Shown: positions 33,400-46,104 of the stretch, piece by piece
Layout of the letters: each line of letters starts with the position of its first letter
How positions within the stretch are numbered: position 1 is the stretch's first letter
The notes under the pieces: generated by a model
Told to the model about the DNA's origin: nothing
Seen by the model: only the letters and a program-made list of their open reading frames with translations
The model's database searches: none
Made by a program: the position numbers and the translations under genes
Source: Hirsutella rhossiliensis
Taxonomy: Eukaryota; Ascomycota; Sordariomycetes; Hypocreales; Ophiocordycipitaceae
DNA length: 64,000 nucleotides
Direction: 5' to 3'
Assembly: GCF_020360975.1 (NCBI RefSeq)
Contig: NW_025408667.1
Location: 3,100,001-3,164,000, forward strand

Positions 33400-36300
33400 T
33401 TACTTAATTAATTTAATCCTTAATATAGAACCCCCTTATAGACCGATTTACCCTTTATTATAAAGCGAACTCTAAGTATTACGCGACTAGATCTAAGATA
33501 TAATAAAAAGGAAAATAATCTAAGAGTTAAAGAGGTTAGCTAGGGCGCCTATCCTTTTCGTTTTAAAAAAGGATAGTACCTTATAGCTATATATAAACTA
33601 CTAAGGACTTAACTAGGTTATATAAAAGAATTAGTACCCTTTACCTCTTATTTTAGAGATTATTAACCGCTATTAAGGAGCTAAGTATTTTTCTAAGATT
33701 AATATACGGAATATATATTAATATATTCGAATTTAAAAAGGAGATAAATAAAAGACCGCTTTCTAAACGTATTATAAATATTTTAAATACCTAGTAATAC
33801 CCTTTAAACTTACTAATATACTAGCTACGTTTTAGAGCTATATCTATTAAGCGCTTAAGGGGCTTATAGATATAATCTATATAGTCTACCTTAACGATAT
33901 CCTTATATACTTTAAGATAAAAGAAGAATATATTAAATACTTAGGATAAGTAATAAAAAGGCTAAGGGCTATAGAGCTCTATATAAAACTATCGAAGTAT
34001 ATCTTTTATTAATAGTTAGTTAAGTTCCTTAGGTTTATATTATTTATTAATAAGGTATCGATAAACCCTTAATAGGTAAAGGTAATAGCTTAATAGCTTA
34101 AACCTATAACCTACTATAGTATTTAGGTTTTCCTTAGGTTCTATAATTTTTACTAACGATTTATATATAGGTACTTAAAAGTTATAGCGCCCTTAACTAT
34201 ATTACTAAAAAGGAGTAAGAATAAAAAGAAGCTAGGGAGTATAAAGCTAAACCTCGCTAAAAGGGTAGCGTTTTAAGCTCTTAAGGATACTTTTTAAGGA
34301 GCCTTACTCCTTTAATATTATAATCTAAAAAGATATATTTATATTAAAATAGATATATCGTAATTCGTAATAGTAAGGATTATCTCTTAACCTAATAATA
34401 AAGGGCGTTACTATCTAATTATATTTTAGTTAAGGAAGTTTACTAGAGCCGAACTTAATTATAATATTTTAGACTAAGAACTCTTTACTATCGTTAAGTT
34501 ATTTAAATACTAGCGATATTACGTTAAAGGGGTAGTATATAAAGTAAAGGTATTATCGGACTACTATAACCTTTAAACGTTTGTATACTAAACCTCCTTA
34601 AATAAAAGGTAAGTAAGATAGTATATATATTTAGTACTATTTACCTTTACGATTAAGTATTATATAGGTAAATCTAACCTAGCGGAAGCGCTATTAAGAA
34701 TGCCTAGATATAAGGGCGAGAAGCCCTTATCTATAGAACTATTACTAGAGCTATAAGCAAAACTAGCTACTATTAATACTATATTTATATAAAGAAATAA
34801 TAAGGCGTTTTTATAGGTAAAGAGATACTTAACCTTAAGTTAATATAAGTATAGTAAAGTGCCTTTATATAAGGAAAATATATAAACATCTATGGCATGA
34901 AACTATAATAATTTAAGCGCGAGACTTAAATAATTAGCTAATTAAGCTAAAGAGAGCTAGTTATAAATAGTTACTCTTAAGGAAGACCGCTAAAAAAGCG
35001 GCCTACTATATAAAGGTTTATATAGTAAAAGTTCTAGAACCGTTACTAGAGTTATTAAAACGTACTTAGTTAGTTAATATAGCGATTAATAGGCTAAAAG
35101 AGACTAAAGACTTCTTAAAAGGGAAGGGTTTCTAGTTAGTATACTTAGATAGACTACTACTATAAAAGGGTTATATTATAGTACTTCTAGAGGCGGCCTT
35201 ATAATAAGAGCTAATATAGCTCTTTTATAACGATTTATTAATAAGATACTTTAGCTCTTAATATACTAGCGAACTACTAGCGAGGAACTTCTACTAAGAT
35301 AAAATAACGAAAAACGTAAATAAATACGTTTAGTTATACTTAGTATATTAAGGTATAGTATTTAAGAGGCATTGCCCTTATAGTACTATATAATCGTTAC
35401 TATATCCTATACGACCGTAAGAAGAATTATTAATAGACTTTACTATAGGTCTACCTAAAGTATAGTATAATAGATAAAACGTTAATACGATCTTAGTAAT
35501 TATAGACCGATATACTAAGTATTACCTTTTCTTTCCTATCTCCAAGATAATAATAGCTCTAGAGCTAGTAGAATTATTCTATTTCTAAGTTAAATTAGTA
35601 TATAGACCTTTAAAAAGCATTATCTTAAATAGAAGGTCCTTATTTATAAGTAAGTTTTAGTTAGATCTCTATTTTATCTTATAAGTAAAATATAGGCTAT
35701 TAATAGTATTTTACCTATAAACTAATAGGTAAATAGAACGAATAAACTAAGCTATATAGTACTACTTAAGATACTTTACTAACTTAAAATAAACTAACTA
35801 AGCGTTACTCCTATATATTACTTAATTTATATATAATAATATAAAGAACGCGATAACTAGGTTATTACTTAATAAAGCGTTAATAGGTTACTAATTAAAC
35901 TTCTATATTAATATCGAGGACGATATTACTTAAAGGGGGGTACTTAAAGTAAGAGTAAGAGTTACTAAGCTATAAGAGCTATAAAAGAGGCTTAAGGAAT
36001 ACTAAAGAAAAGCTATTAAATCGTAAGCGAAATACTATAATTTAAGGTACTAACTATTTATACTAAAAGTAAGAGACCTTATAGTATTATCGATAAAGAA
36101 TTTACGCTTTAAGGATAAAAAAAGATAACTCTTACTTAAGTATATTAAACCGTTTTAGGTCCTATAAGCTATTAGAAAGTAAGTATATTATCTTATACTC
36201 CCTAAGAAGTACTTACGCCTTTATAACGTTTTCTATATTAGTCTCTTAGAGCTATAAAAGGAGCGAAAAGGCACCTATAAAGATAGCGAAACCCTATTAA

Positions 36301-36400
36301 TACTAAACTTAAAGGATAATAAAGGTAAATAAGAAGTCTAAGAGATTAAAGACTAAAAGAGATCTAAGGGTAATACCTTTTTCCTTATTAAATAGAAAGG
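33400..36400 (+). pseudogene. gypsy-4 pol (RT–RNase H–integrase)
   Basis: The RT box at 33887–33898 reads YLND in the context IVYLNDILIYF, a RIP change of YLDD. Upstream is the segment resembling LFVLKKDSTLQLCINYQGLN (about 33555–33620). RNase H ends with NLADALSRMP at about 34675–34705, a motif typical of gypsy RNase H–integrase linkers. The integrase region follows to about 35950. No clear chromodomain was recognised. Confidence 0.75.
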
Positions 36401-37175
36401 ATAGCTAGCTAAGTATAACTAATAGGTCGATACCGAAGATATAGTAAATAGCTAAGACCTTATTAAAGAATATACTACTTACTTAACCGGGAAAAAGAGG
36501 TATAAGAATAAGTAAGGTAGGGAAACCTATTAATATAGGGAGACGCTATTAAATCGGTAATAAATCCCTACTAAATCGCTACTAACTTATTAATATATCG
36601 GTACGCTTAAACGTCTTATAACTATATATAAAATAGTAAAATAAGAGAATAACGGAAAACTATCTATACTACCTATTAAATATTATTAAGGAAAATAAAA
36701 CTAAACTATAACTTTATTAAGACCCTAATAATAAAGGAGAGAAGGATAGTTATAGCTAAATAAAAGAAAGATAAGACCTATTTATTACTTCTAACTACCC
36801 CTCTTCTTCGCTAGTATAGCGGGAACTAACTAAGGCGCCCCCTTTACTATACTAAATACCTCTAGAAATACTAAAACTACCCTATCCTCCGCTCCTTCCT
36901 TATCCTTTACGTTAAGACCTATCTCTATTAGTATAGTACTTACCTTAGCCTTAGTAAATAGTAAGGTATATTACTATAAAGTATAGCCTATATCGCCGTC
37001 GATAAAGTAGAGTTTTAACTAGGATTCCTAGGCTTAGTACTCTAGGCTTATATAAGCGATATGGAATAAGGGTATAAAGTTAAGGTAAATAATAAGCTCG
37101 CGGCGCTTATTAATTAGCGTATAGTAGTCGGCACGCTTAACCTAGTATATTATTAAGCTATCGCTAATAAAAGGG

Positions 37176-38354
37176 TTAGATAAAACTTATAATAGTAGAC
37201 TTTTATATACCTATAGTCTTAAAGGACTTACGATAGGCTATCTCGGCGGCGTCGAAAGCCTTAGCTAAATACTATACTATAATAGTAAGACGGCGCTAAT
37301 TAGCTTCCTTAAAAATAAGTACGCCCGCGTCCGAGCTATCGTCCTTAGTATCTTTATTACTAGTCTTTAACTTATTAAGCTTACGTAGGTACTTAACGAT
37401 AGTAACTATATCGGCCTAGTTATTAAATATAAAAGTAGTAGCCTTAAGAAGGATTAGCTTATTAATCGTAATATTTAAAGTTAAAGGGAAACTTACTTAG
37501 TTATAGGTCGCGGTATATTTATAGTATTACTTATAATATATCGAGGAAACCCCTAAGAAAATATAGCTAATTAAAAGCACTTTAATAGGTTTAGGCTTAG
37601 TTATACTATACTCCTTAACGACTATCTTAAAATAATATATATACTAAAGCTTATAAGGGATAACCTTATAGGCCCTAACTAAGCGGGCTTTAGCTTTAAA
37701 TTAAGTACGCTTCTTTATAAGAGCGCGACTGCCTTATACTACTACTTAGGTACCCTTATTTCTAGTACCGCCGTTCTTAGGTTTATTAGTAAAAGGAGTT
37801 AGATCGGGGCTATCTTTATTATTACCGTTATTATTATCTTAGCCCTTATTTAGCTAGGTATTAAGATTATTTTAGCCCTTATTTAGCTAGGCCTCGTCGT
37901 TAATATCGGCCTACTTATTCTAAGGAGCGGCCTAGGCAACGACCTCTTATTAGCTAGAGCCGCCTTATTAAGATAAAGTAGCTAGGTTATCGGCACTTAC
38001 TTAAGATCGCTTAAGTATAATCTCCTTACTAGTATTAATATCGCTAACAGGGGTAATAAACTTATAAGTTTCCTAGCCTATAAAGGTAGGCTTATCGGTA
38101 GTCGGAGTTAAGGTATTTAGCGGGGTAATAAGGGTATAACCCTTACTAACGTTAGGTCCTAGACTAAAAGTCTCCTAGGACTAAGATTCCCTTATACCTT
38201 TCTTAGCTTTATTTACTAAGAGGGAACTAGCGTCGCTATAAGACTTCTAGGCCGATCGCTTACGCTTTAAAGGCGAACCCGCCGCTACCTACTCCTATAT
38301 ATAGTATAGGAAATCGGCGTTATAGTTCTTTATCTTCTTTAGCGTAGAAGGTAT
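37176..38354 (-). pseudogene. Antisense ORF between pol and 3' LTR of gypsy-4 (~392 codons)
   Basis: The minus strand from ATA at 38354 (probable ATG) reads for 1,179 bp with in-frame stops of TAA/TAG type only, at plausible Gln positions. The C-terminal 190 codons (from about 37750) hold only about six, among long readable segments such as YLRKLNKLKTSNKDTKDDSS and AKAFDAAEIAYRKSFK. The middle part is Asn/Gly/Lys-rich and contains an 11-residue repeat (see 37841–37891). No known domain is recognised. The TAA at 37176–37178 may be a true stop or a RIP'd Gln codon. In position and direction it corresponds to the antisense ORFs of gypsy-1 and gypsy-2. Confidence 0.5.
37841..37891. repeat. 33-bp-period direct repeat in the gypsy-4 antisense ORF
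   Basis: An 18-base sequence beginning AGCCCTTATTTAG occurs at 37841–37858 and again at 37874–37891. The period is 33 bp, or eleven codons in the antisense frame, so the repeat keeps that frame. Confidence 0.8.
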
Positions 38355-38735
38355 TATCGTTAATAAATCGTTAATAAAAAGTAATATAAAAAGGTATAAG
38401 GGATTAATAAAAAAAGGTATAAAACTCTATAGTAATTATAAGCGGAAGAGTTAAAGAAAAAAATAAAATAAAAAAAGTAAGAGAGATATATATACGCTCT
38501 TTATATTATAGTTACGCGGCCGATATATAGGCGATACTATAATAGTTACTTAGCGGTAACCGCTAGTATAATAACTATTAATATTATAGAGTATAGACTA
38601 ACGTATACTTATATAGGTATATATATATAATATATAACCGAAACTACCTCTCTTCCTAACTAAATATATATAGTATGGCGAAAGTAATATATATTAAAGA
38701 TATAGCTAAGACGTTTATATAGGAAGGGAGATAAT

Positions 38736-38992
38736 TATAAGAGCGCTACTAAGAGGTATAAGCTAATAAAGTACTTAGGTACGTAGTACTAATATATTAG
38801 TAGGTTATTAGTAGGGAATTATACTTACCCCGCTTATATATTATAGACCTCTTACTACTCCGACTAAAAAGGAGAAATCCTTCTTTTAGTAAGCTTTAGT
38901 CTTATAATAAGGAGAATATAATATATATAGCGTAGTACCTCTAGCTATCTCTACTACCTAACTAATTATACTATAATATATATTCCCTTATA
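38736..38992 (+). repeat. gypsy-4 3' LTR (257 bp)
   Basis: It matches 31189–31445, is preceded by the purine tract AGGAAGGGAG and is followed by the ATAAT duplication. Confidence 0.92.
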
Positions 38993-38997
38993 ATAAT

Positions 38998-41600
38998 ATC
39001 TTTATCTATATAAGTAGCTCTTATAAGGACTATATATAGAAAGTATAAAGGGTCTTAAAGCGCCTCTAACTTTATAGGCTCTACCTCGACCTAAATAAGT
39101 ATAAATTTAAGGTTAAAAGGGTTAAGTACCTAAGCTTTATTATCTATATAAGCATAGGTATATAAGTAGATCCTATAAAGATCTAAGCGATCTAAGACTA
39201 AGCGGCCCTAACTATATAAATAGATATATAAAGCTTCCTTAGGTTCGCGAACTATTATAAGATATTTATTAAGAGCTTCTCTTATATTATAATACCCTTA
39301 AATAAGATTACTAAGAAATAGACCGCCTTTTATTAAGGGCCTATATAGGAAGGAGCGTTCTATATACTTAAGGACCTATTCTTATAAGCCTTAGTATTAC
39401 TTTAGTAGGACTTTAACTAGTTTATATTAATTAAAGTAGACTATAGTAGCTAGGTACTTAAAGGAACGCTTTCTTAGGAGGTAAATAGGTAGAAGTAACT
39501 AGTAGCGTTTTACTCTTATAAGCTAACCTTAGTAGAGCGGAATTATACTATTTACGATAAAGAGATACTAGCGATTATTAGCTACCTTAAGTAATAGTAA
39601 GCGGAGCTCTAGAGCTATAAAAGCTTTAAGGTCTTTATAGATTATAAGAACCTTAAGTACTTTATAACTTACTAGTACCTCTTAGAGTAGTAAGCTTACT
39701 AGGTAGAGTATTTCTTATACTTTAACTTCTTAATTAAGTACCGGCTAAGGCGGGACTTTATAGTCCTAGATACGCTTTCTTAAAAGGATTAAGACCGGCT
39801 AATAGGAGCGGATATTAAGGCCTAGGATTTATAGCTTATTTTATAAGAAGCGCTATAAACTTATATAGGAGCTTCCTTAATAAAAGAAAGCGCGGCGCTA
39901 ATAGATAAGCCTTCCTTTATACCTTTGCCTCGGCCTAGTAAGGAGGGATAGACCGGCCTAAGGGCGTATATAGTATAGGTATTTTAAAATAAGGTCCTTT
40001 AATACTTATAGGATAGGATATTATCTCTAGACTATACTTATAAGAGCGTATACCGCGCTATTAAGTCTAGCGCTCGATGCCTTAATTTAAAGCTAAAGCT
40101 AAAGGTATAAGTAGCTAACTATTATATTAACTTATATAGGTATCTACGTTAGTAGGGGAGACTATAGGTGCTAGGCGCGCTATATACTATAAAAGCTAAG
40201 GAGAAAGATAGACCGCTAGAGCTAAATAAATAAAACGAGCTTTAAAGGAAGCTAGTTTAGCTTATCTATAACTTTAGTATTATAAGCTACTTAGGTTAGT
40301 AGGGTATAGTAGTAGGCCTTATAAGGGATTTCTACTAGCCCCTCTTATAGTACTATATTTACTACTTCCTCTATAACTATAATATCTATAGCTATACTAA
40401 TATTTAAAGGGCATAGCTTAAAGGGCTACTTAAGTAGCTTCTAGTACTTAACTAGTTCTATATATATATATAAATAGACTTTATAATAGACCTCTTACTT
40501 ATAAAAGGCAGTAACCGCTATATATAGGTAATTAAGGACCGACTTAGTAAGTTTATAGTATTAAAGCTAATACCGACTATAGATATAAAGTCTTATATAA
40601 AGCGCTTCCTATAATACTAAGCTTACTTATATAGCTAGCTAGCTTTTATTATAAGTAATAAGGGATCGAATTAAACTAGCTACTTTTAATAGTACCTATA
40701 CTAACTACTTTAAATTATATAGCTACTTAGTATAGTATATTATTTATAGACTAATAGAGGGCCTAAGAAGGTTAACTAAAAAGTATAGGCTTACCTATAA
40801 GCTATCGTAGCCTATAACTAAGTAGACTAAGACTAGTAGCTCCCTATAGCCTAACTTACGTTAAATAGTAAACTATATACCTTTATTAAGATAGCCCTTT
40901 TCTTTATAATATATAGCTTTAAACTACCTTTACTAGTTCCTTTTACTATAGATATAGTAGCGGAGTAGTATAGTAATTCGTTACTAAAGGGCTACGCCTC
41001 TATATTTATATAAAAGCTATAAAAGACTATAGATTATTATTAATTTATAATAGCCGCTATAGTATAAGATTAAGAGTAGTACGCTAATAAGACTAGGGCC
41101 CTAGTAAATAGGTTTATAGTAAGAGATAAGGTATAGCTAGACCTTTATAACTATAAGTTAATATAGCTAAAAAAGAAGATTAACTAGCTATATATAAAGT
41201 TTATATTATAAAGGGTTATTAGCCTATAAATTATAAAGCTCGATAGTCTCTTAATAAGGGTCTATAATAAGATTAATATAAACCTCCTTTATAGAGCCTC
41301 CTTTAACCTACTACCTAGATAAGAAGTAGCGGACGCTTAACCGCTTATAATTAAAGTAAAAGGAAAAAATAAGTTTAAGGTTAAAGAGATATAGGCCGCG
41401 CGCTAGAAAAAGGTTAGTAAGGGGAAATACTAAGAGGTCTTTATTAAGTAGTATAGGTATCTTAACCTTATATAAGAACCTATATATAAGGTTATAAGAA
41501 CTATAGCCCTTAATAAGTTTAAAGCCTTATTTAAAATAGTAAATAAAAATAATAAACTAATAAACTACTAATAGTAGCTTAAGCTAGGACTATAAAGTAA
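38998..41600 (+). pseudogene. gypsy-2c pol, remainder after gypsy-4
   Basis: It resumes with the codons after the RT box (ISLSI.. equivalent to ILIYI of gypsy-2a) and runs through RNase H and integrase to the chromo-like end near 41590. It is colinear with 12729–15340 and more decayed. Confidence 0.8.
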
Positions 41601-41693
41601 GTAAAGTAAAGTAAGTAATTATAATAACGTAAGTATAATAATATAAGTAAAGGTAAAAATAGCGTTTATTTTAAAGCAAAGCCCTTAGACTAC

Positions 41694-42713
41694 CTAAACC
41701 TACTCTTTATCTTTATTATTATCTTTATCCTTATCCTTATTATCCTCCTCTACCTTATTAGCGGCGGCGGCGCTTTCTAGGGCGCTTAGGCGGCTCTTTA
41801 AGCCTACGAGCTAGTTAGCGGTAACGGCGGCTCTAAGGGCTTTAAGGGTAAGGGGGGCCTAGCTAGTAATAGTAGTAGGGGTAGCGGCGGGCACGGCTAA
41901 GGGGACCGCCGATAAGGCATTAAAGGTAGTATCCTTAGTACTAAGAGAGTTAGTAGTAGAAGTAAAAGAGCTAAAAGAGAGGAACTTACTTAAGGATAAG
42001 GCCCTAGCGCTTAAGGGCGCGGAGATTACGGTAAGCGGTAGCGGTAGCGGTAAGGCGCTTCTTAATAGCCCACTATACTTACCTATATACGCTAGCCTTT
42101 TAAGCCGACGCTATAGTAAGTAAGATAGGAGGCGCTGCCTTATAAGGGCGGCTAGTACGCGCGTATTAGTAATAACTACTACTATAGCGGCGCCTAACTT
42201 AGTTAGCGTAAGGGAGCTCCTATAATATATACTATATATAAGGGGCCGCGCGGGCGGCTCTAGCCTATACTTAGCGTTTATACTTTAAGAAGTTAGCGGA
42301 AAATAGCTATTATACTCGCTAGGTAGCGTACTTATAGGGGTAGTAGAGGTAAAGGCGGGGGTAAAGGGGCCGGGCGTTATAGCTAGTAATAGGGACGGCG
42401 TTATTACCTAGAAGGGCGATATAAGGGCGGCTAGCGTAGTAGAGGTAAAGGCGGCGGCGGTAAGCGCGGTCGCGGGGGCGCGAGTAAGAGTAGCGGTAGC
42501 GGCGGAGCTATCGTTAGCTATACCTAGTATAGCGTTAATAAATAACTTTATACGCTCTAAAAAGAAAGAAATAAGGGAGAGGGAGGTAGATATATTTATT
42601 ATAGAAGTTAGTATTATAGATTATAGCCTCTTACTTTATAGGGTAGAGAACTTACTAGTTAAAGTTATTATTATTAGGGCTATTATTATTACTATAGCTA
42701 TTACTATAAGTAT
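41694..42713 (-). pseudogene. Post-pol antisense ORF of gypsy-2c (340 codons)
   Basis: It is the third version of the 1,020-bp block, aligning end to end with 15425–16444 without net length change. It is more RIP'd, including conversion of CpG to TpA. The sense strand is about equally open, as in 2a. Confidence 0.45.
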
Positions 42714-42843
42714 ATATTAATAAAGCGGCCTATATAGCTAAGAATAAACTAATGCCTTAAGTAGAGCGGAACTTACTTATTATTACTACTACTATAGTTA
42801 AAGGAAGAAGAGAAAGAAAGGAAGGAAGAAAGAAGGGATACCG

Positions 42844-42852
42844 CTTTATATA
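42844..42852 (-). promoter_or_regulatory. TATA box facing the gypsy-2c antisense ORF
   Basis: It reads TATATAAAG on the minus strand, at the same place as in 2a and 2b, with one base changed. Confidence 0.4.
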
Positions 42853-43156
42853 CCCTTAAGTAAAGGAAGCTACTTAAGGCTAAGAGGATAGGCAACCTAA
42901 GGCTTACGTAGGTCTAGACCGGCCGCTAGCTACCTAAGGGCGTATATAATAGGTTACGCCCTTATTTAAAATAGCTAGCTAGCCGATAAGTATAGAGCCT
43001 AGTTCCGGCTACTTAGGCTAATAAGCGTAAGGATAATAAGGCTAGTAGGGCTAGTATAATTAATAGGAAAGGGTAAGGTAGAGCTAGCGGTATAAGCTTA
43101 ATAGTATAGAAGCCGTTAATTAAGTAACGCTATACTATGCTTAAGGGAAGGCATTA

Positions 43157-43342
43157 TATAAAAGTCTTTAACTATTATAAGTTATAAGATTAAGCTATAG
43201 CCTAAGCTATATAGTTATATATAAAGGGCCGGATCTTATATATATATATATAAGCTAGCTATATATAAGAGAGCTTTATATAGCTTATTAATATTATCTT
43301 ATAGATAGTACTTATATATATACCTTTACTTACTTTATAATA
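43157..43342 (+). repeat. gypsy-2c 3' LTR
   Basis: A 186-bp LTR, preceded by the purine tract AAGGGAAGGCA and followed at 43343 by the copia-2 target duplication and pol frame. Confidence 0.9.
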
Positions 43343-43347
43343 ATAAA

Positions 43348-44450
43348 GATATAAAAATACTTTTAAAAAAGGAAAATAAAATAAGGTAGTATAAAATATA
43401 TATTAAAGCTAAAGTAATAAATAAGGTTAATAAATAACCCTTATATAAGTCTTATTACTATTTAAAAAATAGTATTAGATATTTAAGGGCTAATTAAAGT
43501 ACCTACTTATAATAAATATTACTATTATATTTCTTTCCTAGATATAGGTACCTAATATCTAGAAATATACCTTATTTAAAGAAAAGGGGAAGCTTTAAAT
43601 AGGTTGCTAGAATTTAAAAATAAGGTAGAAAATAACCCTAGAAATACTAGGATTAAAGAAGCATTTTCTAATAATACTAAAGAATTTATATATAAAATAA
43701 AGCTCTACTATAAAAAAGAAGGAATTACCTTTAATTCTAGTCCTCCTAGGACGCTTAAATTTAATAGTAGAATAAAAAGAATAAATCGTATAATATTAAA
43801 AAAAGTATAAGCTCTTTTATTTACTACTAGGCTTCTTAAATACTTATAAGGAGAAGCTATTTTAATAGCTACTTATTTATAAAATAGATTACTATATTCT
43901 ACGATAGGATTTAAAAGTTCTATAAAAAAGAAGGATAATATAATACTACCCTTTAAGACCTTAAATAAAATTAAGACCTTCGGACGCCTTATATATTATA
44001 AGAATAAAGAAAGACCTTAAGGATAAGCTAGATAATAAAGCTTTTAAGGGAATAATAGTAGGCTATTTAAAAAATATATATAAAATCTAGGAATTTTCTA
44101 AGAGAAAGATTACTATTTCTAGAAATATTACTATACTAGAAAATAAATTTATATAAAATCTAGAAAATTCTAGTAATAATAATACCTTTAATTTTAATTT
44201 TATTTTAAATAAAAATAAGTTAGAAAGCTATATCCTTATAAAAGAAGCTATTAAAGAACCTAGAGATAAAAGTCCCTTACCTTTTATAAAAAAAGAGTCT
44301 TTAAATAACGATCCTATTCCTACTACTAGTAAAATAGTAGTAGAACTACCTAAAAAGCTAAAAGGGTTCGATTTTAACTATATTAAATACCTTAATATTA
44401 ATTTATTTTTAAACTACGATTATAGAGAGTTAATTCTAATAAGTATAGAA
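43348..44450 (+). pseudogene. copia-2 integrase, remainder
   Basis: It continues the integrase HHCC finger (YKIYIKAK, a RIP'd CxxC). It reaches the end of the DDE core at about 43730–43800, where SPPRT-KFNSRIKRINRIILKKV shows the family's RIERIN-type Glu as Lys. The C-terminal GKR-like region and a linker to RT follow. Only TAA/TAG stops are seen, and this stretch is relatively open; 43604–43810 has no stop at all. Confidence 0.75.
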
Positions 44451-44539
44451 AATTAAGATCTAAAAGTTCTAAAGACCTATAAATAGGTAATAAATAGCCC
44501 TAAAGTAGTATTTTAAAAAGAAGCTATAATTAAGGAAAT

Positions 44540-46104
44540 AATATAGCTAATTAAATATAAAACTTAGGAATTTTCCTACCTCCTTAGGAATAAGGAGGCT
44601 ATAAGAGGCCGCTAGGTCTATACTATTAAGAAGGATAGTTAAAATAATATAATAAAATATAAAGCTTATTTTATAATATAGGGATTTAAGTAGATCTATA
44701 GCTTAGATTTCCTAGATACCTTCTTAACTATAGCTAGACCTAAATCTATTAGAATTCTACTTATTTTAGCTATTATCTATAAATTTAAAGCTTTATAAAT
44801 AGATATAATAAATACCTTTATATATACTAATATAGATAGCGAAGTATATATTAATCTTTTTATAGGCTATAAAGAATACGCTCTTAAAGATATTATTTAA
44901 AATATAGATTAGCTTATAAAGCTAAATAAATTAAATTAACTAAATTACTAGACCTATATAAAACCAGCTAAATTAAAGTAAAGCTAAAGAAAGTATTATA
45001 TAGCCTAAAATAAAGCCCTAAGCTCTAGTATAATTATTTAAAAATTATACTAAATAAACTTAGATTTCTTTCTCTTTTAATAGATAAAGGAGTATTTATA
45101 AATAAGGACTATAGTATAGCCTTAGTAATTTACGTCGACGAATTTCTTATAGTAGGGCCCTTTAAATCTATAATAAAAGAAAGATTATTTAAAGAATTAT
45201 CTAAATTCCTAGATTTTACTATCTTAAGAGATATAAAAGACTTCTTAGGTTTAAATATTATATTAAACCGAGAAAATAAAGAGCTATATATATCCTAAGA
45301 AGATTATACCTTAAAAATATTAAAGGAATTTAATATAGAAGGTTTAGGAACTTTAAATTTACCCGCTATAGTAGGCTTTAAGCTTATAAAAGTAAAGGAA
45401 TTACCTTTTAAGGAAGATATATTATAATTTTAAAAAGAAATCGGATCTTTATTATACTTAGCTTTATTTACTAGGCTAGATATCTTATATTCTATAAGTT
45501 CCTATACTAGATTCGCGGCTAAGCCTAACTAGATATATTCTAAGGCTTTAAATATAATTTAGAAATATTTAAATAAATTTCCTAGCCTAAAGATTAAATA
45601 AAATTATAATATCCCTTTTACCTATCTATATATATAGGGTTTTACCGACTCTAGCTAAGCGTCGGACTTAATAGATAGAAAATCCTTTTCCGGTTACTAT
45701 TTTTATATATATAATAATATAATAAGCTAGGCTTACTCTAAGTAAAAAGCTATTACCCTTTCTACTTATAAAGTAAAGTATATTAGCCTTAAGGAGGTAA
45801 ATAAAGAAGCTATTTATTTAAATATGCTTTTTAAATATATTACTAAGGATCTATCTATTAAGATTCTTAATACTATACCTTTTATTTTAACGGATAATAC
45901 TACTACTATTAAATTAATAGAAAATCCGTAATTTTATAAAAGGTCTAAGTATATAAGATTAGCTTATTACTATACTAAAACTAATATAAGAGAAAGGGAA
46001 ATTAGAGTTTTTTATATTAAATTAAAAGATAATATAGCTAATATTCTTATAAAGGAATTAAGACCTAGATTACTTTATAGATTTAGAGATAGTCTATCCT
46101 TAAT
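44540..46104 (+). pseudogene. copia-2 RT and RNase H, truncated at 46104
   Basis: The RT catalytic box at 45131–45142 reads YVDE instead of the usual YVDD; GAC to GAA is not a RIP change. FLGLNIILNRENKELYISQ (about 45240–45300) and the RNase H motifs GFTDSS-ASDLIDRKSFSGYYF (45640–45710), YISLKEVNKEAIYLNMLF and DNTTTIKLIENP follow in the usual order. The reading ends with LLYRFRDSLSLII just before the gypsy-1B LTR, close to the natural end of pol. Confidence 0.8.

Larger units (their letters stand above)
31189..38992 (+). mobile_element. gypsy-4: complete element (7,804 bp) inside the RT of gypsy-2c
   Basis: Two LTRs of 257 bp (31189–31445 and 38736–38992) are flanked by the perfect 5-bp duplication ATAAT (31184–31188 and 38993–38997). 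Removing it restores the gypsy-2 RT box. The internal region reads on the plus strand as gag (about 31680–32400) and gypsy-type pol (about 33400–36400). After pol comes a separate ORF on the opposite strand (37176–38354). It is RIP'd throughout although it is the innermost insertion. Confidence 0.95.
28586..43342 (+). mobile_element. gypsy-2c: complete element in copia-2, split by gypsy-4
   Basis: The LTRs are 186 bp each (28586–28771 and 43157–43342). The flanks ATAAG (28581–28585) and ATAAA (43343–43347) differ at one base. The target duplication is confirmed because the copia-2 integrase frame resumes exactly at 43348. The internal parts 28772–31183 and 38998–43156 match gypsy-2a in order; gypsy-4 occupies the gap. 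It is RIP'd, and further decayed than 2a. Confidence 0.95.
19274..46104 (+). mobile_element. copia-2: Ty1/copia element broken by gypsy-2b and gypsy-2c
   Basis: A plus-strand copia element. Its 5' LTR is 19274–19844, followed directly by GGTTATAAGC, which resembles the half-tRNA-Met primer site used by copia-type elements. gypsy-2b sits in that primer site (19851–26806). Gag and the start of integrase follow at about 26900–28585, then gypsy-2c (28586–43342), then integrase, RT and RNase H at 43348–46104. The pol frame continues exactly across the gypsy-2c insertion when the element and one 5-bp duplication are removed. The 3' LTR is missing: sequence switches to a gypsy-1 LTR at 46105. All parts are RIP'd. 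Confidence 0.85.

Noticed and set aside
37841..37891. Direct repeats as a CRISPR-like array
   Set aside because: There are only two units with a 15-bp gap, inside a eukaryotic retrotransposon ORF.
43604..43810. 68-codon ORF as an independent gene
   Set aside because: It is a stop-free part of the copia-2 integrase frame, which extends on both sides.
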